64,000 nt of DNA from Turbatrix aceti. Taxonomy: Eukaryota; Nematoda; Chromadorea; Rhabditida; Panagrolaimidae. Under the pieces are notes generated by a model, which was not told the DNA's origin, ran no database searches, and saw only the letters and a program-made list of their open reading frames with translations. Below are positions 22,586 through 32,557 of the stretch, piece by piece. Positions within the stretch are counted from its first letter, which is position 1, and every line of letters starts with the position of its first letter. Location of the stretch: NCBI GenBank assembly GCA_963969345.1, contig OZ017767.1, positions 7,778,739-7,842,738 of the forward strand, in the 5' to 3' direction. Made by a program: the position numbers and the translations under genes.

Positions 22586-24023
22586 TCAGATGAAAGAGCT
22601 GGTTGGGACAACTTTTGTCAGCTTATTATTGAACACAAACCGCAGCCTGGATTGTATTTTCTCATCCAGATTCTTTTTAACAAATTCGTCCAAAACAACA
22701 TGGAAATTAGGATCCGGCGGTAGGGGATCTGAATATAGGCATTTGCAAATATTGTGATAGCAAATCCATTGCTGAGCAGTTTCTGATCCGTCCAGGTAGT
22801 GTGCAGTTGACGCGTAAATGTTCGCGCTTTCGTTGAAGTAAACGTACTTCACAACTTGCAACAAAATGTTTTGAAGAGTTTTCTTGTTAACCTTTTTCAG
22901 TTGTCGACTTACGCTCTGAACAATTACGGGAACAGTTAATTCTGTGGTCATCTGCAAATTCTGGCACTGGGTCAGCAGGTATCTCAGGACGGATTGAGCC
23001 TTGTGGAGGTAGAAAAAATTGATCGTTGACACCGGTGGTCGATGGTCTGGTGTTACAGGTGGGCGTTGGACTATCAATAAAAGTTTTGTAACGACCGTGC
23101 GATGAAATTGCCAGACTTCTGTATTCTGCATGGCGTTCATATCCGCGATGCAAAACGGAATAAATTGAATCGGATTCAAAACAAATCTCAGATGCATACA
23201 GAAGATTTGTAACATACTATGTGCCTGTACGATTTGCTTGTGCATGTCCATGGATGTGGAAGTCGCGATAAAAAACACATTGCCCCAGGCTGATTTTGGA
23301 ATGAGTGCCAGATAACGAGTGAGAATGTACAAAACCTCTTTTGAACCATTTTCAAGAGGGAAAAATAAACAGATGGCATTCACCTGACTAAAATTTGTGC
23401 AGAGAATGGAGGTAAAAAAGTTGAATGACTGCATGTTTTTAGGATCCGTGTCGCAACCAGGAACGTCGATGACTGTAAAAGTAGATGATTGGAGTCCTTC
23501 AAAGTCGTAGACATGTGGTTTCTGAGTGATCGGCACAGAAGTCGGGTTTTCATTGTTGTCGTTCTCGGGAGCTGGATACATCGGGCGTTGAATCGCCTCA
23601 TCGACGGTTTTATAATTTAGCAGATTTGCGAGTCGATTGATGAACGCTGTCTTGCCGGATCCCGTGCTTCCGAGAAGAACAATAACCGGGCGTTCTGGGT
23701 TTTTAACGATTTTGAATTCTCTGGACTTAAATTTGATTTGTGTTTCTTGAATTTTCTGGCTACTTGAAGGTTGGCTCGGTGAATCGTGAATTTCTTCTTT
23801 GGTTTCAGGAGACTGTAAAATTGATTGATCCGGCTCAAGTGTTGGAAGACGTTCTGAAACGTGTTATAAAAAGTTGAAGGCTATGGAATTTATTCTTACT
23901 TGAAGGCTGAAAGGGCCAGGATTCTGGCGCGATGGCCATGACGCATCGGGTCAAGGCGGCTTCGTGGTTGCGTCGCCACTCATTGTAAGCCTTGAGTTGG
24001 TTGGAAATGACGATGGAATCCAT
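22586..24023 (-). CDS. Divergent septin/AIG1-like P-loop GTPase, cluster member 1
   Basis: Two exons, 24023-23900 and 23853-22586, 463 residues. After a short conserved leader (NEWRRNHEAALTRCVM) and a variable linker comes a G domain: Walker A GSTGSGKT (103-110), then a DVPG (171-174) in TVIDVPGCDTDP. A block resembling AIG1-like GTPases follows, FSQVNAICLFFPLENGS...GNVFFIAT, where the canonical G4 N/TKxD is not seen. A helical C-terminal half of about 230 residues is shared with the other members and is unlike anything I can name. The ATG lies six bases after TTTGCAG. Nucleotide binding is inferred from the motifs; the biological role is unknown. Confidence 0.8.
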
Positions 24024-24347
24024 AGGAATCTGCAAAGATTGTTAAACCACGATCTTCAAAATTCCGAATAAGGTTTAAGCAAATCGATAAAACATAATCA
24101 TAATAAATTGTATAATACATACATACGCTTTGCTTGCAGACTCATCAAGTGTCCTCCATTTACACACAGGCGTGAAAAAACTTGAGAACACAATGCCAGA
24201 AGTGCCGTTTTGCTCATTTACGAATCCATGGATGTTTTAAAAAAGATAATCAATAACAAATTTGATCAAAATTAGACTTAAAAACAAAATTGTTTCGTAA
24301 GAATTTGCAGTTTGACAAAAATACAACAGACACATAAGCTTCGATAT

Positions 24348-25376
24348 TCAGATGAAAGAGCTGGGGGGGGACAACTTTGGTCAGCTTATTATTGAACACA
24401 AACCGCAGCCTGGATTGCATTTTCTCATCCAGATTCTTTTTAACAAATTCGTCCAAAACAACATGGAAATTAGGATCCGGCGGTAGGGGATCTGAATTTA
24501 GGCATTTGCAAATATTGTGATAGCAAATCCATTGCTGAGCAGTTTCTGATCCGTCCAGGTAGTGTGCAGTTGACGCGTAAATGTTCGCGCTTTCGTTGAA
24601 GTAAACATACTTCACAAGTTGCAACAAAACACGTTGAAGTACTTCCGGATCAACTACTGAAAATCGGCGTCGCACACTTTGAATGATGAGAGGAACAGTT
24701 AATTCTTTAATCGTCTGCAAATCCGGGCACTGGGTTAGCAGGTATCTCAGGACAGATTGGGCCTTCGCGAGGTAGAAAAAACCGAACGTTGCTACCGGTG
24801 GTCGGTAGACTGCCATTAAAAGTTTTGAAACGCGAGTGCGAAAAAATTTCCAGAAATCTGTATCCTGCATGGCTTCCATGTCAGCGATGCAAAACGGAAT
24901 AAATTGGATTGGATTCAAAACAAATCTCAGTTCCATACAGAGGTTTCGTAACATACTTTGCTGTAGTACGATTTGCTTGTGCATGTCCACGGATGTGGAA
25001 GTCGCGATGAAAAACACGTTGCCCCAGGCTGATTTTGGAATGAGTGCCAGATAACGAGTGAGAATGTACAAAACCTCTTTTGAATCATTTTCAAGAGGGA
25101 AAAATAAACAGATGACATTCACGCGTGCAAGAAGGTTGGCTCGGTGAATCGTGAATTTCTTCTTTGGTTTCAGGAGACGGTAAAATTGATTGATCCGGTT
25201 CAGGTGTTGGAAGACGTTCTGAAACGTGTTATAAAAAGTTGAAGGCTATGGAATTCATTCTTACCTGAAGGCTGAAAGTGCCAGAATTCTGGCGCGATGG
25301 CCATGACGCATCGGGTCAAGGCAGCTTCGTGGTTGCGTCGCCACTCATTATAAGCCTTGAGTTGGTTGGAATCCAT
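24348..25376 (-). pseudogene. GTPase pseudogene, tandem duplicate of cluster member 1 lacking its G-domain core
   Basis: Near-identical over long stretches to 22586-24023, including leader exon 25376-25265 (MDSNQLKAYNEWRRNHEAA) and the C-terminal half. About 380 bp, corresponding to roughly 23383-23764 of member 1 and holding Walker A and the DVPG motif, is missing and replaced by a few bases (around 25125). The junction also shifts frame. A G run of eight near 24363-24371 adds a second frameshift before the equivalent stop. Upstream flanks are also duplicated. The remaining 3' frame stays open from about 25122 to 24250, so a truncated protein is possible, but it could not bind nucleotide through a P-loop. 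Confidence 0.8.
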
Positions 25377-25638
25377 TGGGATCTGCAAAGATCGTTAAAT
25401 TTCCGGATTAAAATGTAAGCAGTGCTACAAAAAATGGGTTTTTTGGCAAAAATAAGGCATTTTGGTAAAAACACAAGTATTTGCTTTTGGGTACCAGACA
25501 GCACTGGATGCATGCAAATCGATAAAAAGTGTGGACCATAAAAAATTGTGCGTACGCTTTTTCTTGCAGCCTCAGGTGCGGTTCTGTTTGCAAAGAGGCG
25601 TAAAGGTATTTGATAACACAATGACAGATATGCCCATT

Positions 25639-25945
25639 CAGTGTTGTCGGGTACCCGGACCGGAACCGGCCGGTTCCGGGTACCCGAACCGGAACCGAAC
25701 CGGTTCCGGTTCGGGTACCCGAAAAAAAAATATTCGGTTCCGGTTCCGGGTACCCGAACCGGAACCGAACCGGTTCCGGTTCGGGTACCCGAAAAAAAAA
25801 TATTCGGTTCCGGTTCCGGTTCCGGGTACCCGAAAATTAGAATTTCGGTTCCGGTTCCGGTTCCGGGTACCCGAAAATCAGAATTTCGGTTCCGGTTCCG
25901 GTTCCGGGTACCCGGATTGTTCGGTTCCGGGTACCCGGATTTGAA
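25639..25945. repeat. Left subterminal GGGTACCCG array of the hAT element
   Basis: Nine copies of the 9-bp palindrome GGGTACCCG at about 30-40 bp spacing, separated by GGTTCCGG or GGAACCGG runs and short A-rich linkers. Such arrays are candidate binding sites for the BED finger of the transposase. Confidence 0.9.
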
Positions 25946-26176
25946 CAATGATCCTCGCCATAATAAGAAAATTAATATGAAGAAACTATAATACAACAAG
26001 AGAGTGCAGACAGTTTTGCATTACACGCGCGCGCATGGCAGACGCAAGCTGCGCACGCTGTGCGAAGTTTTCGCTCCAAAACAATCGTTTTATCGTACTC
26101 AATTTCGAGCGCGGTATTTTTATTGGAGTCATGGTTTTGCTTTGGGTCTCTTTTTTGTCGCTTTGTCGTACAGAAA

Positions 26177-28297
26177 ATGTCACAACTGTCGATCGCGACT
26201 TCTTTCGTTGCTAGGAATGGCGTTTATCACTGTCAGTGGCCTGGCTGCTCCACAACGCTGAAGATTCCCGCTGACGGGTCTACAAGTTCCAGGCGAAAGC
26301 ATTACCAGCTGCACGAAACTCGTGGGGATTCTGCGGAAGGACCGTCTGCGAAGATGCCTCGACTTGATAAGGGACAGTTGCTTATTCTCCCGTCGAAAGC
26401 TTGGCATGACTCGATTGCTCGTTATTGTGCGGGTACCGCAACGAGCTTTAATGCTTGTGGAGGAGAATTGTTCCAGAAAATGTTTAGTACTTATCACACG
26501 GACTTCCCTGTTAGTTTGTTTTTTTAACTGAATTGTTTATCACACAATACTTTCAGTTTCCCACCCGTCAAGAAGTGAAGAGCTTTGTCGTCAATCTGGG
26601 CAACGCGATAACCGAGGAAAGAAAAGAGGCCTTGAGCGGGCAAGTCGGAAGCCTTGCGTTTGATGAGACAACCAGCGGATCGTTGAGATTTGTCAGGTTT
26701 GTTTTTTTTATTTCCGGTGCAGCTTTTAAAACATATTTTGCAGCACGACATTCAGCTGGATTGATTCCGACTTCAACTTCCATCACAAGCGTCTTCAACT
26801 GACCGATTTGGAGGACAAACGCGCAACTGGCGAAACTCTCAAGGATATTATTGAGCAAGTCATCACCGATTACGGTATCGAGGTCAAGTCCATTACTCGC
26901 GATGGCGCGAAGTCAGGTGCTCTTGCTTGTCGGCTGGGTGATTATCTTAGGTATTTTTTTTCATTCTTTTAAATTTGTGATTTATAATAAATTTCAGCGT
27001 CCATTGTCTTTGTCATGTCATAAACTTGATAATTCAAGCAGCATTCAAGAAAGGTTCTTGTGAGAAACTCACGGCACCTATTCGCCAACTTGCTGCTTCG
27101 TTTAAACGATCTTCTGTCCTTCAAAATTTGTTGAAAAAGCACGGATCTACCGTTGCGATGAAAATCGTAAGTACAAAACATTTTTAGCAATAAGTTTTTT
27201 TGCAAAAAAATTCAGCCTGCGATGACAAGATGGAGTTCACTGTTTTTTGTCGTCGATGCGTTCATTAAGAACCGGGACTGCCTTCTCAAGGTTCAGGCCG
27301 ATCCTTCGTTCGCTGAAATCGAGAAGGAGTACGGTGAGAAGTTCACGGCTGCTCTTGAAATCAACCTCAAGGAACTCAAGGATTTGCATGGCATCCTGAA
27401 AAGTTTTAAAGACTTCACGGACATGGTGAGAATTTTGACGATTTTATATTATCATTGTTGCAAATGTTTGTCGTACAGGCAGAAGGCAAGGAATCCGTTG
27501 TCAGTTTGATCCCCTACCTGAAGTTTTTGATTCTGAAGCGCTGCAAAATGGCCGGCGAACGCCAATGGGCCAAAGACTTGGCGGAAGCGGCGAACTCCTA
27601 CCTGTCTGAGTATGAAGACGACGAAATGATTGATCTCGCTACCCTACTCGATCCTCGTTTTGCTTTCAGGTAGGTTTTTATTTTTATATAATTACAAAAC
27701 TTTTGTTTGTTTTCCAGTAATATTTTTTCCGATGAAAAGTGGGCGTCGTTGGTGCAAATCATGAAAACCAAGCACGAAAAGATGGCTGACGAAGAGCCGA
27801 ATGGAAATGAACCGGAGAGCGTCGAGAATGTTTTTGATACCTTCAAAAACACAACTGTGGTCAACTCGATTGCAGTGAGTTTTTATAAAACAAAAACATA
27901 ATTTTTATACAATAATAAAGTTTTGCAGGCAGAAATCGAACTCTATCGACAGCTGAAGTCAAAAGGCGATGCGCCGCTGGCTCCTACGCCCGGCAAGAAC
28001 AACTTCCGGGAAGTATTAGCATTTTGGCAAAAAAACAAAACCCTGCTTCCCATTCTCGCTAAAGAAGCGCAGTGGCGTTTGTCCCAGATGGCGTCCAGCG
28101 CTGAACCAGAACGCGCCTTTTCATCCCTTGCTCTTAACCATGAGAAACACCGGAATCGACTTGGTGGCCATACGTTGACGCAAATTGAAGTTGTCCGTGA
28201 GGATACGCTTATTAGCCTTATGGGAAACTCAACAAAGAAAAAGAAAATCACAATGACCACCTACGATGACGCCGACAGTGACATTGAATGGATCTAA
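26177..28297 (+). CDS. hAT transposase, intact open frame
   Basis: Eight exons keep one frame: 26177-26509, 26557-26696, 26744-26950, 26998-27166, 27216-27425, 27479-27669, 27718-27874, 27929-28297, for 591 residues. A BED-type zinc finger is at the N-terminus (C19, C24, H42, H46). The RNase H-like core has candidate catalytic D147 (LAFDETTSG), D211 (TRDGAKSG) and E530 (AEPERAFS), the CHVINL and TRWSS blocks, and a C-terminal hATC dimerisation region (510-560). The protein would cut and paste its own element in the nucleus. All introns are 46-62 bp with consensus borders and there is no stop or frameshift, so the copy may be recent or active. Confidence 0.93.
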
Positions 28298-28387
28298 TTT
28301 ATTTTGTCTCCACTTTGTTGTTTTTTCTGCTTTAGTGTTTTTTGCGTAGTGTATTTTGACATGAAACGTTTAATACTTGAATTAAGA

Positions 28388-28535
28388 ATTTTGATTCCGG
28401 TTCGGGTACCCGAAAATTAGAATTTCGGTTTCGGTTCCGGTTCGGGTACCCGAAAATCAGAATTTCGGTTCGGTTCCGGTTCCGGGTACCCGAAAATCAG
28501 AATTTCGGTTCCGGTTCCGGTTCGGGTTTTAAATT
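28388..28535. repeat. Right subterminal GGGTACCCG array of the hAT element
   Basis: Three full copies of GGGTACCCG and a broken fourth, with AAAATCAGAATTTCGG linkers identical to those of the left array. It is direct rather than inverted in appearance because the motif is palindromic. Confidence 0.85.
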
Positions 28536-28576
28536 AAAAAAAAACAAATCAAAAGTGAAAAAAAAGCAAAACAAAA

Positions 28577-30550
28577 TCAAATCGTAACATGAACAGGAAC
28601 TACGGTAGCATACTTAAAGAAAAACGAAAACCGTAATCTGGCCTCCACGACGTCGTTGCTGATATGTGTACGAACAAATTCGTCCAGAGAATCCAGAGCG
28701 CTTTGATCCATCTCAACGGAGCTCAAGTCGTGATAACTTTTTGGACTCTGCAAAAGACACGCAAAACTGATTTTGTAACCGACCCACTGAGGTTTGGAAG
28801 GGTCGGTTGTCAACAGAAACTTCTCAGTCGATTTGTAGATATTCGAAAGAGCGTGCAAGCGAATGTAGGACGCCAGCGAAGGCAAAAGACGAGAAAGAGT
28901 GCTGCCGGAGACGTTGTTCATCTTTTTCTGGATTCCCCGAATGATTGCGTCAAGCGTCCGGGGCTCGTACCTTTTTAGGCCATGGCACTTGGTGAACAGG
29001 TATTTGAGTACGGATTGCGCCCTGGCGAGGTGAAGAAAATCAACCGTGGGGACTGGTGTTCTCATCTTGGTGGCCAGAAGCAACTGTTTGACGTTGAAAA
29101 ACGTGTTGGACCACATATTTGTCCATTCTGGAGCTAGATCACCGGTGAAGAGAGGAATCACCTGGCAGGGATCGAGAGACTGGCCCTGGAATTTTTTGAG
29201 TAAACGATTTGGAAATTTTTCATTCGTGAAATTTTGACAAAAAAGCGCGAAACATGATCTGGCAGAGTTACGATCGCCGGAAATCGCGTTTTTGCTATTT
29301 TTGACGATTTTTGAAGCGTGGTACCTAAAAAACTACGGTATTTCTATAGCCAGAGTACATTTTGATCGGCGTGACTTTTGATGGAGAATTCGAAAAAAAT
29401 AGAAAAATATAGGGCTACCGCCTTAAAAAATGCCGAAAATCGCTTTAAAAAATGGTCGCAACAACGCACTTTTTTTCGGCATTTTTCAAGGTGGTAACCC
29501 TATTCTTTATATTTTTTCGAATTCTCCATCAAAAATTACGTCGATCAAAATGTACCCTGGCTTTAGAAACAAAGTAGTTTTTTAGGCACAACGTTCCAAA
29601 AATCGTCAAAAATACTGAAAAAGTGATTTCCGGCGATCGTAACTCTGCCAAATCATGTTTCATGCAGCTGCAATTTACAGTAAAAACTTTTCATTGTAAA
29701 AGCTACTTTTTGACAAGATTTTACGAAAAAGTTTCTAAAATGTATACTCACACATTCCATGTCAGCGAAATTCTGCAGGTACTCCCTGACTTCCGGAACA
29801 CGATTCAGCAAACCAACAGAATCCAACGAGAGGATAAAAAACACGTTCCTCCACGCGGCTTTCGGAATGATCGACAGGTAACGACTGGCTACGTAGAGGT
29901 TCTCCGCAGCATCCATGCTCAGGGATAAAAAAATACAGATACTGCTCACCTCGCTGAAGTTCGTGCAGAGAACCGAAGTAAAGTAGTTGAAGGATTTCAT
30001 GTTTTTGGGGTCCATGTCGCAGCCGGGGACGTCGACGACCGTAAATGTGGCTTCTCCGGGGTGCGTGAAGTCATACACATACGGTAGCTGGGTGACAGAA
30101 TCCCACATGGCAGATTCGTTGGCGTCGTCTTCGTAAACAGCGTACAATGGACATTTCAGAGCTTCGTCGACGGTTTCGTAGTTGAGCAGATTCGCGAGTT
30201 GGTTTACAAATGTCGTTTTACCCGTTCGAGTGCATCCGAGAAGACAAATGACTTTTCGAGGGGGTTCGGAGTCTTTGATGAACGAGACGTTTTTGAACGT
30301 AATTTTGGACGGTATTTCGGAACTTTTGAGATCTGCCGACGAAGATTCACAAATCCCGCTTGCCTCTGGGTTGTTGTTTGGATCTAAAACACGGCTAAGA
30401 TAAAAAAAAAATCACAGAATCAAGCAGCCTACCTTGCTGGGGTGTTTGAGAAACTCGAGTAAGCTTGGCCTGGGCAACGCAATCCTTCAGAGCCCTATTG
30501 TGCACGACTAGCCATTTTTTGTAATACTGATGTGTATTAGTGAAACACAT
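28577..30550 (-). CDS. Divergent septin/AIG1-like P-loop GTPase, cluster member 3
   Basis: Three exons, 30550-30433, 30383-29752 and 29185-28577, 452 residues. Leader HQYYKKWLVVHNRALKDC corresponds to the leader exon of member 1. Walker A is GCTRTGKT (89-96) and the switch region reads TVVDVPGCDMDP. The C-terminal helical half matches member 1 (HLARAQSVLKYLFTKC versus HKAQSVLRYLLTQC). Exon borders match member 1 at the first intron. The second intron is 566 bp because a foldback element sits in it. The ATG follows TTCCAG by seven bases. The role is unknown; GTP binding is inferred. Confidence 0.8.
29229..29721. mobile_element. Foldback miniature element, copy 2, inside GTPase intron
   Basis: The longest and best-preserved copy. 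Arms 29249-29285 and 29625-29661 are reverse complements over 37 bp with one mismatch (outer ends GAAACATGAT and ATCATGTTTC). Inner arms repeat the GCCGAAAATCG / TTTCGGCATTTTTCAAGG and ATATAGGG / CCCTAT pairs seen in copy 1. Outer sequence TTTTGACAAAAA..AGC is also shared with copy 3. No coding capacity. Confidence 0.85.
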
Positions 30551-30910
30551 ATCGAATCTGGAAAAACATGAAAAGTATGAAACGCGAATTTACGAAAAGT
30601 TACGACAGCGCAAGCACAAAATACAAAAAAAAACAGAACCAAAAAGCGGGAAACTCGATAATCAGTGAACGTATTTCTCGAAAAATAATTTCGCTTCGAG
30701 ACTATCAAGTTGCTGTTTTTTTGTTTGTGCGCGCGCTTTTTTTTGTCTTTTGACGCGAAAAAAAGACTTTGCATTTATTTTTTTGTTTTTGAAATTTAAA
30801 ATATCCCAGACACGCAATTAAAAGATCCAACCAACGCACTCACACTCGATTTTTAGGGGAAGGAGAATCTGGCACATCGTATGCGAATTTGGTGTCAATT
30901 TGCTGATTTT

Positions 30911-32557
30911 TCAGATTTTTTTTCGACTTGACAATTCTAAAAAATCAAATTGATTATGTCGCATAAAAACAGGAAGACAGCACTTTCGCCATGTAAACTT
31001 GGTTTCGATGGGTTGCTTTTCAGGAGGTTTACAGACGAATTTAAATTGGTCTTGCATGGTTTCATTGACGTTTTTTTTAAGAAAGTTATCGATTTCAGTG
31101 CTAAGATTTGCGCAGAAATGCGTATCTTCGGATTCGCGTACCAGGTCTCTGAAAATCTGCTGTCTTCCCATGCAGATTGATTTAATTTCTTCATTTTGCT
31201 CAGAATAGTTATAGTACCAGGAAAAGTTTGCGTTGAGGTTGTAGTAAGCGACGAGTTTGAGCAGAAAACGGCGGCATGCTAAAATATCTTGATTCAGTAC
31301 AAGTTGTGGACCGGGTTTTGAAAGAAATTCTCGTGCAACATTGAATGCTGTTATGGATACTCTTTCGCTTGCATATTCATCTGTCATGTGCTCAACGATG
31401 GCCCGAGATTGGTGCAAGCAACGGAACGATTTGGTTTTCACCGATTCGACAGAACTGAGAAATCGGAGAAATGTAAGTGTGTTTGCCCGGTTTTCAGCCC
31501 ATTTTGCTTTGTATTCAGAAATATCGATTAAATTATCAGGATCTTGATGGCAGGAAATAATGTAGTGAAAAAGGTCAACATCAAGGGTGAAAATCGGATT
31601 CAATTGATGATTGTTCAATTGTTCTAAAGCGAATTCTTCGATGCAGCTGTTGCCCTTTGAATTTTCAAACTCTGAATGTTGAGTAACAACAAAAAATATA
31701 TTTTTCCATGCTTTTTTTGGAATTATAGAAAAATATCGGGATAGAACGTATTTGCCTTTTTCAAGATTGACATCACCGGGCACGAAGAGACAAATAGCGT
31801 GAACCGCATCGTAATTACTGCAAAGAACAGATGTGAAATATTCAAAAGATCTAGTTTCGTCGAATTCCATGTTGCAACCGGGGATGTCGACAATAGTCAG
31901 CTTCTCGCTGTTGTCCTGCTGCCTGAATTCGTACACACGGGGAAACAGACTCACGGATTTGCTAAAGTAATTTTCATTTTCGCGTTTTCCATGATTATAG
32001 AATGTATCATTGAAATTGAAATCTGTGTAGATAGGGTACATGGGTGACCGAATGGCTTTGGTAAGCGATTTGTATTTCAGAAAGTTTGTCAGAATATTTA
32101 TAAACGTGGACTTTCCGGAACGCGTTCGGCCGAGGAGAAAAATAACGGTGTTTTTATTCTTAGTTTGAGGCCATTTAAAACGCGTTGATTCATGAAGTTT
32201 TTCATTTTTTATTTTTGATAGAGCTCTGCGATCTCGAGTAGGAATCGGCGCTTGCTTCTGTCGTTTGGCAATATTTTTTATTTTTAATTGATCTTTGAGA
32301 TTTTTAATAGGTATCGGCGTTGGCTCACGAAGTTTTTTAATTTCTTTTTTTGGTTCTGTTTTGAGAGTTTTGAGATTCTTAGCAGGTTTTTGCTTTTGCT
32401 TCGGAAGTTTTTCGTTATTATTTTTTGATTTAGATTTGCGTTTTTTAGAAGGTGCTGGCTGCCATTGTTGGGGATTTTTCTGATTCTGAGCTTTCTGGTT
32501 CTTAGCTTTCTGGTTTTTCTTTTTTGTCATAACTAAAAAGCAACATTTTTTTGACAT
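30911..32557 (-). CDS. Divergent septin/AIG1-like P-loop GTPase, cluster member 4, single exon
   Basis: One uninterrupted exon of 548 residues. Residues 1-130 are extremely Lys/Gln/Asn-rich and basic (KKKNQKAKNQKAQNQK type), likely disordered and possibly nucleic-acid binding or nuclear. The G domain follows: Walker A GRTRSGKS (143-150), DIPG (224-227) in LTIVDIPGCNMEFDE, then FEYFTSVLCSNYDAVHAICLF and WKNIFFVVTQHS. The C-terminal half is homologous to but clearly diverged from members 1 and 3. The single-exon structure and basic extension set it apart. A second in-frame Met at residue 10 could be the start. Confidence 0.8.
   Translation of the reverse strand: MSKKCCFLVMTKKKNQKAKNQKAQNQKNPQQWQPAPSKKRKSKSKNNNEKLPKQKQKPAKNLKTLKTEPKKEIKKLREPTPIPIKNLKDQLKIKNIAKRQKQAPIPTRDRRALSKIKNEKLHESTRFKWPQTKNKNTVIFLLGRTRSGKSTFINILTNFLKYKSLTKAIRSPMYPIYTDFNFNDTFYNHGKRENENYFSKSVSLFPRVYEFRQQDNSEKLTIVDIPGCNMEFDETRSFEYFTSVLCSNYDAVHAICLFVPGDVNLEKGKYVLSRYFSIIPKKAWKNIFFVVTQHSEFENSKGNSCIEEFALEQLNNHQLNPIFTLDVDLFHYIISCHQDPDNLIDISEYKAKWAENRANTLTFLRFLSSVESVKTKSFRCLHQSRAIVEHMTDEYASERVSITAFNVAREFLSKPGPQLVLNQDILACRRFLLKLVAYYNLNANFSWYYNYSEQNEEIKSICMGRQQIFRDLVRESEDTHFCANLSTEIDNFLKKNVNETMQDQFKFVCKPPEKQPIETKFTWRKCCLPVFMRHNQFDFLELSSRKKI

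Larger units (their letters stand above)
25639..28535 (+). mobile_element. Autonomous hAT-superfamily transposon with GGGTACCCG subterminal arrays
   Basis: A transposase gene is flanked by arrays of GGGTACCCG within GGTTCCGG-rich sequence: nine copies at 25648-25940 and three at 28397-28490. The left end probably begins CAGTGTTGTCGGG (25639), a typical hAT-type CAGTG terminus. The matching right terminus and an 8-bp target duplication could not be found, so the right end is diverged or truncated near 28535. It lies inside the GTPase cluster, within the upstream flank shared by member 1 and the pseudogene. Confidence 0.85.

Noticed and set aside
25639..25945. Regularly spaced GGGTACCCG array as a CRISPR or satellite
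   Set aside because: Repeats are 9-bp palindromes inside both ends of a hAT transposon in eukaryotic DNA; subterminal transposase sites explain them better.
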